Source of the DNA: Kaistella yonginensis
GTDB taxonomy: Bacteria > Bacteroidota > Bacteroidia > Flavobacteriales > Weeksellaceae
Direction: 5' to 3'
DNA length: 64,000 nt
Assembly (NCBI RefSeq): GCF_030409525.1
Contig: NZ_JAUFQB010000022.1
Location: forward strand, 62,001 to 126,000
Shown piece by piece: positions 8,366 to 17,155 of this stretch. Within the stretch, counting starts at the first letter, position 1; each line of letters starts with the position of its first letter. The translations under genes and the position numbers were made by a program. The notes beneath the pieces are model-generated. The model did not search any database. It had not been told where the DNA came from and worked only from the letters and a program-made list of their open reading frames with translations.

Positions 8366-9640
8366 ATGAAAAGATTTTTTGTATTGCCATTGATTGCTGC
8401 AGGTTATTTACTTAATGCACAAACTATTGGTAATTCTCCATATGCTGCCTTTGGGATCGGTGATGTTAAGTACGATAATACGACCGATATCAGCTCGATG
8501 GGTGGCGTTTCTACCGCATATATTTGGGATTTTAACAACAGTTTTAATTTCAGCAATCCAGCAGCGAATAAAAATTTAGAGTTAACCACTTTAAAAGTTG
8601 AAGGAAGTAATGAAAATAACTTCTTCAAATCCGATTATGATAATATGAGTGTTACCAAACATTCTTCTTATTTGTCGAATATTTCAATTGCCTTTCCAAT
8701 TTCAAAAAAAGTGAAATTTGGGATGGGCTATCAACCGTACAGCTCAAAAAAATACAATGTTTTAACGACCGCAGTACTGGATGGAGGGAATAAACAAGCG
8801 AGTCTTTATCGCGGTGAAGGAACAATCAGCACCGTACAAACCGCAGTTTCCTACCAGATTACACCAGAGTTCGCCTTGGGTCTTCGATCCAATTTTTTCT
8901 TCGGTAATGTTTATGATATTAATGAATTGACTTTTTCAGATGCTGAATTAATCAATGGATATGAAACTAAAAATAAAGTAAAAACTTTTAATTTCACTTT
9001 GGGTACGGCCTATCAGAAAAACCTCGAGAAAGACCGAAAGTTAACTTTAGGTGCCACGTATACGTTTGGGAATACGGGTCAGATGGAAACCCGATACATG
9101 AACAGCACCTATTATTACGGTGCGGGAGATTTTAAAAATAATGTAAGTATTATTGAGGAAAAACTCAGCGAAGATAAAAACTTGATCCCAATGGAATTCT
9201 CTCTGGGTGCAGGTTATGGCAAAGATGCCAAATGGTTTGTGGGTACACAAGTCGATTATAAAAAAGGCGAAACCATTCAGTTTTTAGGAAAACCTTTTGT
9301 AAACGAAAATTCTTATAAAGTTTCTGCCGGAGGTTGGTATTTACCGAACTACAATAACTTCAGAAATTATTTTTCACGGGTTACCTACCGATATGGAGCC
9401 TATTACGAAAAAGGAAGCTTAGCATTTAACGGAACAAATATTAATCAATTTGCGATTACGGGTGGAATGACTTTTCCTTTCGAAAATAAAAGTGCCAGCA
9501 GAATGAGCGGAATCGATTTGGGGATTGAATTGGGAAAACGAGGAACTTTGGATAATAATTTGATCCGTCAAAATTTCGTGAACTTGAAAATAGGAATTAA
9601 TTTTGCTGATAAGTGGTTTAACAAACGACTTTATGATTAA
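8366..9640 (+). CDS. Outer-membrane beta-barrel protein, unassigned
   Basis: This 424-residue protein has a signal peptide (MKRFFVLPLIAAGYLLNAQ, cleavage expected after AQ). The rest consists of alternating amphipathic strands rich in Tyr, Phe, Asn and Gly, ending LKIGINFADKWFNKRLYD, typical of an outer-membrane barrel. Segments such as GNSPYAAFGIGDVKYDN and SSMGGVSTAY followed by NPAAN recall the FadL/PorV-like start of flavobacterial barrel proteins. Its stop is two bases before lptC, so the genes are translationally close and cotranscribed, hinting at an envelope role. A possible -7 box GATATTTG (8335-8342, one mismatch) lies upstream. The substrate or function is unknown. Confidence 0.7.
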   Translation: MKRFFVLPLIAAGYLLNAQTIGNSPYAAFGIGDVKYDNTTDISSMGGVSTAYIWDFNNSFNFSNPAANKNLELTTLKVEGSNENNFFKSDYDNMSVTKHSSYLSNISIAFPISKKVKFGMGYQPYSSKKYNVLTTAVLDGGNKQASLYRGEGTISTVQTAVSYQITPEFALGLRSNFFFGNVYDINELTFSDAELINGYETKNKVKTFNFTLGTAYQKNLEKDRKLTLGATYTFGNTGQMETRYMNSTYYYGAGDFKNNVSIIEEKLSEDKNLIPMEFSLGAGYGKDAKWFVGTQVDYKKGETIQFLGKPFVNENSYKVSAGGWYLPNYNNFRNYFSRVTYRYGAYYEKGSLAFNGTNINQFAITGGMTFPFENKSASRMSGIDLGIELGKRGTLDNNLIRQNFVNLKIGINFADKWFNKRLYD

Positions 9641-9642
9641 AA

Positions 9643-10233
9643 ATGAATTTCATTAAAGAAATATTTTATAAAAATATAGCCGTCTTTTTAAGTTGCGCTA
9701 TATTTTTTGCTTTAATCTCTTGTGATGAAGATCTTGCCCTCATCAATAAAAATAGAAACACCAATTTTCCGTCGCAGATTATCAATAATGCCAATATTGT
9801 GCAACGGGATTCTGGGCTGATTAAGCTGCGTGCTACGGCTCCACTTATCGAGAAATTCGAGTATATTGATTCGCCTTACATCGTTGCCAGAAAAGGAATT
9901 AATATTCTTTTTTATGATAAAAAGAAACCAGATGTTCCTGGAAAAATATCGGCGAAATATGCGAAATTTAATGAAAAAAAGAAATTTTACGAAGCCAAGG
10001 GGAATGTAAAGATCATCAGCAATGAAAATCAGATGTTTGCCATGCAGTCGGTTTATTGGGATCAGGTGAAAAAGATTATCTATACGACCGATACGGTGTA
10101 CGTAACTGATAAAGATGGTTCTACTTTGGTTGGCGCCAACGGGATGACCGCAAAAGATGATTTTTCTGAATACACGTTCTACAACAATTCTGGCGACATC
10201 AATGCTCAGAAAATTCCAGAAAAAGGCCGCTAA
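9643..10233 (+). CDS. lptC: LPS export protein LptC (lipoprotein form)
   Basis: This 196-residue protein has an N-terminal hydrophobic segment ending in the lipobox-like LISC with Cys27, so it is probably a lipoprotein rather than anchored by a transmembrane helix as in E. coli. The body has the LptC/OstA pattern of repeated short strands: IKLRATAPLIEKFE, GKISAKYAKFNEKKKFYEAKGNV, MFAMQSVYWDQVKKIIYTTDTVYV and LVGANGMTAKDDFSEYTF. LptC receives LPS from the LptBFG transporter and passes it to LptA in the periplasm. It sits two bases after the outer-membrane protein gene and 62 bases before anmK. Confidence 0.88.
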   Translation: MNFIKEIFYKNIAVFLSCAIFFALISCDEDLALINKNRNTNFPSQIINNANIVQRDSGLIKLRATAPLIEKFEYIDSPYIVARKGINILFYDKKKPDVPGKISAKYAKFNEKKKFYEAKGNVKIISNENQMFAMQSVYWDQVKKIIYTTDTVYVTDKDGSTLVGANGMTAKDDFSEYTFYNNSGDINAQKIPEKGR

Positions 10234-10295
10234 TAAAACGATTTAGACGATTATTTTTCAACAAAAATTCATACATTTAAGTAAATTATAATTTT

Positions 10296-11345
10296 ATGAA
10301 TTTCTACGCTTTGGGTTTAATGTCTGGTACCAGTCTCGATGGGTTGGATATTTGTCACGCTTCTTTTAAAAAAAATGCCCTTGGTAAATGGACTTTTGAA
10401 ATCCTACATGCTGCTACTTTTCCTTATTCTAAAACATGGGAAAATCGGCTTCGGAATGCCATTCATTTAACTTCCTTAGAAATTTTTGAACTCCATACCG
10501 AGTACGGTTTTTATTTGGGAGAAAAAGCAAAACAATTTATTGAAAATTATGATTTAAAAGAAGTTGATTTCATCGCTTCGCACGGTCACACCGTATTTCA
10601 CCAGCCACATAAAAAGTTCACCGTTCAAATAGGAGATGGTCGGGCGATTAAAATGTGTACTGATGTTCCCGTAATTTACGATTTTAGAAGCCAAGATGTT
10701 CTCATGGGTGGCAACGGTGCACCCTTAGTTCCGATCGGTGATGAGTTGCTTTTTTCTGAATATAATGCGTGCTTAAATATTGGTGGTTTCTCAAATATTT
10801 CTTTCAAAGACAAAGGAAAGAGGATCGCATTTGATATTTGCCCGGTGAACATTGTACTGAACCATTTGGCCAAAATATTAGGAAAAGAATATGACGAAAA
10901 TGGTGACTTTGCCAGAAATTCAAACATTAATGAAAACCTTTTAAATTCCTTGAACGCTATTCCCTACTATCAAGAAAGTCCACCGAAATCTTTAGGAATA
11001 GAATGGGTTACAGAAAATATTTTGCCCAAGTTTAAAGCTGAAAATCCAGCGGTAATTTTAGCTACTTTTACGGAACATGTGGCAACACAGATTGCGCAGG
11101 TTTTTAATCACTATAAAATTAATAATGTCTTATTTACAGGTGGTGGAACGTATAACTCGTATTTAATTGAAAGAATACAAAGTAAAACACAAACAAAAAT
11201 CATGATTCCTACGCCAGAAATAATCGACTTTAAAGAAGCGTTGATTTTTGCGTTCATGGGTGTTTTGAAAATAAATAATATAAATAATGTGCTTTCTTCA
11301 GCAACGGGCAGTTTGCGCGATCACTGTAGTGGCCTATTAGTTTAA
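10296..11345 (+). CDS. anmK: Anhydro-N-acetylmuramic acid kinase
   Basis: This 349-residue protein phosphorylates and opens 1,6-anhydro-N-acetylmuramic acid released from peptidoglycan turnover, giving MurNAc-6-phosphate for recycling. It shows the ASKHA-type ATP site GLMSGTSLDGLD at the N-terminus, the SHGHTVFHQP segment, IGDGRAIKM, the second glycine-rich motif CLNIGGFSN and the C-terminal FTGGGTYNSYL. The length is typical for short AnmK forms. No murQ etherase gene is next to it. The following gene, 22 bases downstream, encodes a GNAT-nitrilase fusion and is probably in the same operon. Confidence 0.93.
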   Translation: MNFYALGLMSGTSLDGLDICHASFKKNALGKWTFEILHAATFPYSKTWENRLRNAIHLTSLEIFELHTEYGFYLGEKAKQFIENYDLKEVDFIASHGHTVFHQPHKKFTVQIGDGRAIKMCTDVPVIYDFRSQDVLMGGNGAPLVPIGDELLFSEYNACLNIGGFSNISFKDKGKRIAFDICPVNIVLNHLAKILGKEYDENGDFARNSNINENLLNSLNAIPYYQESPPKSLGIEWVTENILPKFKAENPAVILATFTEHVATQIAQVFNHYKINNVLFTGGGTYNSYLIERIQSKTQTKIMIPTPEIIDFKEALIFAFMGVLKINNINNVLSSATGSLRDHCSGLLV

Positions 11346-11367
11346 ACAAAAAAAATTAAAAAGATCG

Positions 11368-12891
11368 ATGCAAATAGATATTAGACCTTTGAAAATTGAG
11401 GATTATGAAGAACTCAGAGAGACCATGCAAAAAGCCTATCCGGCAATGTCGGAAAGTATTTGGTCTAAGACGAGTATAAAAAAATTGATAAAGCTCTTCG
11501 CAGACGGCCAAATCTGCATTACAGTTGATGACAAAATTGCAGCGGTTTGTCTTTCTTTAATTGTTCAATATGAACTGTACGGTGATGATCACACGTATAA
11601 AGAAATTACTGGGAATTACACCTTTAACACCCATTCTGACACCGGAAATGTGTTGTATGGAATTGAGGTATTTGTAGATCCAGAATTCAGAGAACTACGT
11701 TTAGCCAGGAGATTGTATGATGCCCGAAAAGAATTGTGTGAAAAACTTAATTTAAAATCAATTATCGTAGGGGGAAGGATTCCAAACTATCATTTGCACA
11801 GCAAAGATCTTTCGCCGCGACAATATATACAGCAGGTAAGAAAAAAAGAATTATACGATCCCGTTTTAAGTTTTCAGTTGGCCAATAACTTTTTACCAGT
11901 TCGCGTGCTAAAAAATTATCTGCCAGAAGATTTACATTCTGCCGAAAATGCGGTTTTGTTGCAATGGAATAATATTTATTATAGCAAGAAACCCAATACC
12001 ATGCAGGATTCGGTTATTCGGCTCGGTTTGGTTCAATGGCAAATGCGTCATTTTAAAGATATTGATGCGTTTTTTGAACAGGTTGAGTTTTTTGTGAATG
12101 TGATGGCCGATTACAAATCAGATTTCATCATGTTTCCAGAGTTTTTCAATACGCCTCTACTCGCTCCATTTAATGATTTAAGCGAAAGAGACAGCATGTT
12201 TAAATTGGCTGAACTTACGGAAGCCATTAAAAATAAACTTTCTCAGTTAGCGATTGGTTACAACATCAATATTATTGGTGGAAGCATGCCTTTAGTGGAA
12301 AATGAAGAATTGTACAATGTAAGTTATCTGCTTCACCGCGATGGCAAAATTGATGAACACCGCAAAGTTCACATTACGCCAAACGAGAAAAAATTCTACG
12401 GAATGAAAGGTGGCGATCAAATAAAAGTGATTGATACCGATTGCGGAAAAGTGGGCTTGGTCATTTGCTATGATGTAGAATTCCCAGAATTGCCAAGACT
12501 TCTGGCAGATCAAGGAATGAAAATTTTATTTGTTCCCTACCTGACAGATACGCAAAATGCCTACATGCGTGTTCGTAATTGTGCCTCTGCCAGAGCGATT
12601 GAGAACGAATGTTATGTTGCAATTGCGGGATGTGTAGGTAATTTACCGGGGGTAAATAATATGGATATTCAATATGGACAAGCTGCGGTTTTCACACCTT
12701 CTGATTTTGCCTTCCCATCCAATGCGATTAAAGGGGAAGCAACGCCAAATACCGAAATGACTTTAATCGTCGATGTAGATTTAAATTTGCTGAAAGAATT
12801 ACATCATTACGGCGCCGTACGAACGATGAGCGACCGCCGGAAAGATTTGTATGACACGATTTCATATCGTAATGATCCGGATGCCGAGTAA
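11368..12891 (+). CDS. GNAT acetyltransferase-nitrilase fusion protein
   Basis: This 507-residue protein joins two enzymes. Residues about 1-165 form a GNAT N-acetyltransferase domain, with the acetyl-CoA region around VFVDPEFRELRLARRLYDAR. Residues about 215-505 form a carbon-nitrogen hydrolase (nitrilase superfamily) domain with the full catalytic triad: E258 in FPEFF, K333 in HRKVHITP and C367 in VICYDVEFPE. Such fusions are a known family, but I know of no settled substrate; amide hydrolysis coupled to acyl transfer is the simplest guess. The gene follows anmK closely and ends just before a strong terminator. Confidence 0.85.
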   Translation: MQIDIRPLKIEDYEELRETMQKAYPAMSESIWSKTSIKKLIKLFADGQICITVDDKIAAVCLSLIVQYELYGDDHTYKEITGNYTFNTHSDTGNVLYGIEVFVDPEFRELRLARRLYDARKELCEKLNLKSIIVGGRIPNYHLHSKDLSPRQYIQQVRKKELYDPVLSFQLANNFLPVRVLKNYLPEDLHSAENAVLLQWNNIYYSKKPNTMQDSVIRLGLVQWQMRHFKDIDAFFEQVEFFVNVMADYKSDFIMFPEFFNTPLLAPFNDLSERDSMFKLAELTEAIKNKLSQLAIGYNINIIGGSMPLVENEELYNVSYLLHRDGKIDEHRKVHITPNEKKFYGMKGGDQIKVIDTDCGKVGLVICYDVEFPELPRLLADQGMKILFVPYLTDTQNAYMRVRNCASARAIENECYVAIAGCVGNLPGVNNMDIQYGQAAVFTPSDFAFPSNAIKGEATPNTEMTLIVDVDLNLLKELHHYGAVRTMSDRRKDLYDTISYRNDPDAE

Positions 12892-12899
12892 ATTAAAAT

Positions 12900-12931
12900 C
12901 CCGAAATTCTTCAATTTTCGGGTTTTTTTTA
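12900..12931 (+). terminator. Terminator after the GNAT-nitrilase gene
   Basis: The stem CCCGAAATT (12900-12908) pairs with AATTTTCGGG (12913-12922, one bulge) and is followed by eight T residues. It closes the operon starting at the outer-membrane protein gene. Confidence 0.85.
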
Positions 12932-12970
12932 TTAGTGACTTGGTTCCTATCATTTATAATTTTTTAATCT

Positions 12971-13828
12971 TCAATATTCATCATATTCTCCGGAAAGAAT
13001 GTACGCTGAGTGTTTATCTAAAAAATAAGTTTTCAGTAATTCGTATTGCTTCTGTTCTTTTTCGGTCGTACTATTTTTGGTAATGAGCGTTGTGGTTTTT
13101 TCAGCTTTATTGAAATAGTTGATGCTATTGATACTTATTTTGAAACCATCTAAACTAAAACCATAAGTAACTATTGCTGTTTGCCTTCCCTCTTCATTGT
13201 CCAAAGTATATTTTACACTGTACAAATTATCTTCTGGCGTTGATCCGAGATATTTCACATCATAGGCGTCTTTTAGAACAATATCTATGTATTCTGTCGC
13301 TAATTTTTTAGATTGCTTTCTGGTTAATTTTTCAGAAAAATACTTATTTACGCTGTCGTAATTTTGTGTTTGGTAAGTGTTGTCAGGTTTTTTGAGGGTG
13401 TTGTTTTCAGTTATCTTTAAACGTCTAAAAAAATTGGTGATCATTGCTTTTTCTAAATATTCATACAAATCTCTTTTTTCTTTCATCGTTTCATTTTCAG
13501 CGAGAGAAACTGTTTTTACATCATCAATACTAAAAGTAGATTCTACAAGGGTAACGAGTACTTTATCTTGTAAAAATTGATAATGCACTTTGGTAATTAA
13601 AGTTAATCCTACATGGTTTTTCTCCCATTTTTTTTCGAAATCGTATTTATTTTTGATGTTTAAAAGAGACATTTTAAATTTTGAAGCATGCATGTCTTCA
13701 TCATAATTTTTCACCTCTTTCATAACCGCATCTCTAGTTTGATTTTTTGAATAATAACCAATTTTGGTTGCAGAATAAGCGGTAAATGTGAATACAAAAA
13801 AGAATAGTATGGAAAATAGATTCTTCAT
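12971..13828 (-). CDS. Secreted paralogue A of a four-gene array (unknown)
   Basis: I do not recognise this 285-residue protein as a named family. It has a signal peptide (MKNLFSILFFFVFTFTAYS) followed by IGYYSKNQTRDAV, a motif shared with the two genes upstream. The body appears to be two similar halves. A YxF strand pair and a closing helix occur first as VHYQFLQDKVLVTL ... RDLYEYLEKAMITNFF and again as VTYGFSLDGFKISI ... KQYELLKTYFLDKH. The C-terminus DKHSAYI corresponds to DKHANYI in paralogue C. It is transcribed 31 bases after paralogue B, so both are one unit. Probably periplasmic or surface exposed; no Cys lipobox, catalytic motif or sorting domain is visible. Confidence 0.8.
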   Translation of the reverse strand: MKNLFSILFFFVFTFTAYSATKIGYYSKNQTRDAVMKEVKNYDEDMHASKFKMSLLNIKNKYDFEKKWEKNHVGLTLITKVHYQFLQDKVLVTLVESTFSIDDVKTVSLAENETMKEKRDLYEYLEKAMITNFFRRLKITENNTLKKPDNTYQTQNYDSVNKYFSEKLTRKQSKKLATEYIDIVLKDAYDVKYLGSTPEDNLYSVKYTLDNEEGRQTAIVTYGFSLDGFKISINSINYFNKAEKTTTLITKNSTTEKEQKQYELLKTYFLDKHSAYILSGEYDEY

Positions 13829-13859
13829 TTTATAAATTTTATTTTAAATAATTCAAAAT

Positions 13860-14717
13860 CTATTTCGGCGAAATATAATTTGCATGACCATCTACAAAAG
13901 AACTTTTCATAAATTCATAGAACTGTTTTTGGGGTTCTGTGCTGATGTACTTATTAACTATAACCTTGCTTTTATCAATATCTTTTATCACTTCTAAAGA
14001 TTTTATATAAATAGAAAAATCTTTGTTATAAAACTTATAGTTTACAATTATAGTGGTAGAAATTTCTCCTTCATCATGTTTAAAATATTTTACATCAAAA
14101 TTATCAGAATTTTTATCAGATAGAAAAGTTACCTGAAATGTAGGTTTGATAACATTTAGAATATATGACAGATTTTTCTCTTTCGCCATTTCTTTGGTTT
14201 GATTGGCTTTGTAGTTTCTTGTAACGAAATCATATCCATTTTCAATGAAAAGTTCTTTAGTCTCGTTTTTTACAGAAGCATGAGTTGGCTTTGTTTCGCT
14301 CAATTTTAAATTGGTAAAAAAGCTAAAAACAATCATGTTTTGTAAAGCTTCGTACAAATTTTTTTTCGTTGGATTAGAATCCTCTTCGGTAAGGTTAATT
14401 TTTGCTTTACCATCAGGAATAAGTCCTGCTTCCAAAATATGTATAACGACACGATCATCAAAAAATTGATAATGAACCCTAGCGGTTAAGACTGCATTAT
14501 TTGATGGATATCGCCAATCATTTTCATAATTGTATTTAGAATTACTTTTAACGGTAGCAATTTGAACACCTTTTGAAGTATACAGTTTTTCATATTCCTT
14601 TGCGTAATTCCAAACAGATTCTTTGGTTTGTGTACCCTCAAAATAGCCTGTTCTAGGTCTTGCAAAAGCAACAATACTAAAGAGACCAATGAAGAGAAAG
14701 ACCATTAATTTTTTCAT
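13860..14717 (-). CDS. Secreted paralogue B of a four-gene array (unknown)
   Basis: This 285-residue protein has a signal peptide (MKKLMVFLFIGLFSIVAFA) and then RTGYFEGTQTKESV, the family's N-terminal motif. The first half contains VHYQFFDDRVVIHIL and NLYEALQNMIVFSFF, the second VNYKFYNKDFSIYIKSLE and KQFYEFMKSSFVDGHANYI, the same order as paralogues A and C. It is the most divergent of the three full-length members in the middle region. A terminator upstream separates it from paralogue C, so A and B may have their own promoter, though none with a clear TAnnTTTG box was found. Function unknown. Confidence 0.8.
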   Translation of the reverse strand: MKKLMVFLFIGLFSIVAFARPRTGYFEGTQTKESVWNYAKEYEKLYTSKGVQIATVKSNSKYNYENDWRYPSNNAVLTARVHYQFFDDRVVIHILEAGLIPDGKAKINLTEEDSNPTKKNLYEALQNMIVFSFFTNLKLSETKPTHASVKNETKELFIENGYDFVTRNYKANQTKEMAKEKNLSYILNVIKPTFQVTFLSDKNSDNFDVKYFKHDEGEISTTIIVNYKFYNKDFSIYIKSLEVIKDIDKSKVIVNKYISTEPQKQFYEFMKSSFVDGHANYISPK

Positions 14718-14781
14718 AATTTTTATTCTTTTGTATTTTCTATTATGATTTTAAAATGAAAAATTTTGGTATTGGTATAAT

Positions 14782-14820
14782 AAAAAAGACACGTACTCTA
14801 TTGTAGATGAAACGTGCCTC
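14782..14820 (-). terminator. Terminator between paralogues C and B
   Basis: On the minus strand AGGCACGT (14819-14812) pairs with ACGTGTCT (14794-14787) through one G-T wobble, followed by a run of T. It lies about 40 bases past the stop of paralogue C. Confidence 0.7.
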
Positions 14821-14860
14821 TAATTATCATTGATAATATTTTATACTTTAAGCAATTTTA

Positions 14861-15715
14861 TTATGCAGCTCCCGGCGCAATATAATTGGCATGCTTGTCT
14901 ATGAAGTAATCTTTTATTAAGTTGTAAAATTTAGAAGTTGCTTCTGTGTTACTTTCTTTAGAAATTACCGTGTTGGTTTTGTTGCCTTTATGATAATAGT
15001 TAATCGATTTTAATTTGATGGTAAAACTTTTGGGACCAAATACGTACGTGACCACTGCTGTTGCAATACCGCTTTCATCTTCCAAAGTATATTTTATTTC
15101 TTGACTGTCTGCTGTTGAAGAACTAATGTAGTTTACCACATATGCTTTTTTCAAAACTTGATCTACATATTCTGCAGAATATTTTTTCCCAGCATCTTTG
15201 TTGTCAGTGGATAAGTAATTTGCAGTAATTTGATCATACGTTGCACCAGTTGTACGCGTAGGAGCAACGGAAGACGAAGTGGCTGTTTTTGTTTCAGAAA
15301 CTTGCAAATATTTAAAAAACACAGTAACCATAATGTTTTCCAAACTTTCATACACTTTTCTTTTTACTTCTGTTGGGTCATTTTCTTGCAAAGGAATTTT
15401 TGTTCCTTCTTTAGAGATAAACATGGCGTCGGACATGGTTACTACTACTCTATCATCATAAAATTGATAGCGCATTGTTGCGGCACTTGTAGCACCTGCA
15501 CTCATGTAAGACCAAGATTGGGAATAATCATATTTGCTGGTTCTCCTTTCTGCATCTTTGGAGTATTTGTACTCCAACATGTCTTTTTCAAATGTTTTTA
15601 CATTTTCCAAGACTGATTCTCTGGTTTGTCCAGCGGTATAATATCCTGTTCTGGATGCCGCAAATGTTACGATAGACAGGAATAATACGAATAATAGGGC
15701 GAGTGATTTTCTCAT
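14861..15715 (-). CDS. Secreted paralogue C of a four-gene array (unknown)
   Basis: This 284-residue protein has a signal peptide ending near FAAS, then RTGYYTAGQTRESV at 22-35. First half: MRYQFYDDRVVVTM (81-94) and a helix around VYESLENIMVTVFF (121-134). A Thr/Ser-rich linker (140-160) follows. Second half: VVTYVFGPKSFTIKLKSINY (221-240) and the closing helix FYNLIKDYFIDKHANYIAP (263-281). The linker suggests two folded domains joined flexibly. It looks like the best-conserved member, matching A and B in the N-half and D in the C-half. No enzyme motif is visible. A TBP-like DUF4468-type fold is conceivable but not established. Confidence 0.8.
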   Translation of the reverse strand: MRKSLALLFVLFLSIVTFAASRTGYYTAGQTRESVLENVKTFEKDMLEYKYSKDAERRTSKYDYSQSWSYMSAGATSAATMRYQFYDDRVVVTMSDAMFISKEGTKIPLQENDPTEVKRKVYESLENIMVTVFFKYLQVSETKTATSSSVAPTRTTGATYDQITANYLSTDNKDAGKKYSAEYVDQVLKKAYVVNYISSSTADSQEIKYTLEDESGIATAVVTYVFGPKSFTIKLKSINYYHKGNKTNTVISKESNTEATSKFYNLIKDYFIDKHANYIAPGAA

Positions 15716-15801
15716 GATAGTTTATTTTTGAGTTTATATTTTAATCAATGTTTCTTTTAAATTTAGAAAAGTTAGATATTTAACTGATTTTATTAATTCT
15801 C

Positions 15802-16245
15802 TCACTCATTTAAATCTGGGGCAATGTAATCAGAATGTAAAGTAAGCAGAAGTTTTTTTGTGTTGTCATAATATTCAGAAATCCATTGATCAGTACTATT
15901 GCTAGTAACTGGCATTACTTTGCCATTTATTTTGCTTTCATAATTCAGCGATTTTAATTTCAGGGTAAAATCGTTGGCTCTGAAATCGTAATTGATGAGG
16001 ATAATTGCAAAACCTAATTTATCTTCAACGGTATACTCTATATCGTAATTATTGCTTTCTGGATCTCCGATCGTTCTCAGGGTATATTTTTTAGATAAAA
16101 CATTCTCAATATATTCCTTAGAAAAGTTTTTCGCCGAGGTTATATTATCTTCAGCCAAATATTTTTTGGTCACCGATTCTTGCGCATAAAGAAAAATACA
16201 AGCGATAAAACTAAAAAATAGTAAATGTTTTTTCATTAGTAACAT
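15802..16245 (-). CDS. Secreted short paralogue D: C-terminal domain only
   Basis: This protein has its own signal peptide (MKKHLLFFSFIACIFLYAQ, best start the ATG at 16234-16236 rather than 16243-16245) joined directly to a domain equivalent to the second half of paralogues A-C. Corresponding segments are KYLAEDNITSAKNFSKEYIE (as NYLSTDNKDAGKKYSAEYVD in C), INYDFRANDFTLKLKSLNYE and the C-terminal LHSDYIAP. The N-terminal QTRESV domain is missing entirely rather than decayed, so it is a single-domain version and not a pseudogene. It is the first gene of the array in the direction of transcription. Confidence 0.75.
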   Translation of the reverse strand: MLLMKKHLLFFSFIACIFLYAQESVTKKYLAEDNITSAKNFSKEYIENVLSKKYTLRTIGDPESNNYDIEYTVEDKLGFAIILINYDFRANDFTLKLKSLNYESKINGKVMPVTSNSTDQWISEYYDNTKKLLLTLHSDYIAPDLNE

Positions 16246-16681
16246 TCTTTATGGTTATTGTATTCTTCAAAAATTTGTAAACTGAAAAAGCAAGCTAGCT
16301 TTATTTAAAATACTCAAGCAAATTCACGGTGCTAAAATTCATTAAACCTGATTTCTAAAATTCTCTAAAATTAAAATGATCAACTGTACTAAAAATATAT
16401 TGCACAATGATCGTTGAGCCGAACTTTATACTTAAACTTTAAATATAGCTTTAGTAAAAATAATTATAATTTTAATTCTGACAATAGGTGAAAACACCCT
16501 TTTTTGTTGAATTTCCTCCCATAATCTTTAAAATGTGATTAATGGTCTAACATTTTTGATAAATTATGTATTTTCAACCAAAAAAAATCTTAAAAAACAA
16601 CTTTATGAGTTTTATGTTTTAGCCGAAATAAATATGATCTATTTATTTTAGCAGCATTTTAAATAATCAATATAAGATATA
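16246..16681. other. 436-base intergenic region, nothing recognised
   Basis: Very AT-rich spacer between the paralogue array and the VOC protein gene. I see no credible reading frame, tRNA or perfect promoter. A short GGTG-AAAA-CACC hairpin followed by T residues (about 16487-16506, plus strand) exists, but no gene leads into it. Confidence 0.6.
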
Positions 16682-17092
16682 TTATGCAAAAATTTCATCA
16701 TTTTTTGAAAATGATTTGAATTCTAGAGGATTGCCACTATAGTCAAATACAAACATCGTCATTTGTTCCCCGGTTTTTCCTTCATATCTTTTATAGGGTT
16801 TTACGAGAAATTCAATGTTTTCAGTCCGTAATTTTTCCAATATTTTATTGAACAACTCCTTTTCGAGTAAACACCCAAAATGCGGAATCGGTACCATAAC
16901 TCCGTCTACATTTCCGCAATAATCCAAATCAGGCAAATTTTTACTGACATGGGCAGAAAGCTGGTTTCCGAAAAAATTAAAATCAATCCAATTTTCAGTA
17001 GAACGTCCTTCCTCACATCCCAAAATCTCTACATAAAATTTTCTGGTCGAATCGATATCTTTTACTTTGAAAGCGTAATGAAATGCTGACAT
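16682..17092 (-). CDS. VOC-superfamily (glyoxalase/bleomycin-resistance-like) protein
   Basis: This 136-residue single-domain protein begins FHYAFKVKDIDSTRKFYVEILGCEEG, written here as the family start HYAFKVKDIDSTRKFY followed by LGCEEGR. It continues with WIDFNFFGNQLSAHV, VPIPHFGCLL and MFVFDYSGNPLEFK. These are the paired beta-alpha-beta-beta-beta units of the vicinal oxygen chelate fold, with candidate metal ligands His (HYAF, SAHV) and Glu (PLEFK). Members include dioxygenases, glyoxalases and resistance proteins; the length and motifs do not settle which. It stands between the paralogue array and the TonB-dependent receptor and is probably transcribed alone. Confidence 0.8.
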   Translation of the reverse strand: MSAFHYAFKVKDIDSTRKFYVEILGCEEGRSTENWIDFNFFGNQLSAHVSKNLPDLDYCGNVDGVMVPIPHFGCLLEKELFNKILEKLRTENIEFLVKPYKRYEGKTGEQMTMFVFDYSGNPLEFKSFSKNDEIFA

Positions 17093-17155
17093 TCTTTTTA
17101 AATTAATAGGGAACTTCTACAAACCAGGGCTCTTTTTACTTTTTTCTTGGCTGCT

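Noticed and set aside
15230-15616. 128-codon plus-strand frame opposite paralogue C
   Set aside because: Composition is odd, it has no export or domain signal, and it lies fully inside a gene supported by its paralogues.
16487-16506. Short GGTG-AAAA-CACC hairpin followed by T residues
   Set aside because: A four-base stem is weak, and no plus-strand gene or promoter precedes it, so I do not call a terminator or small RNA.
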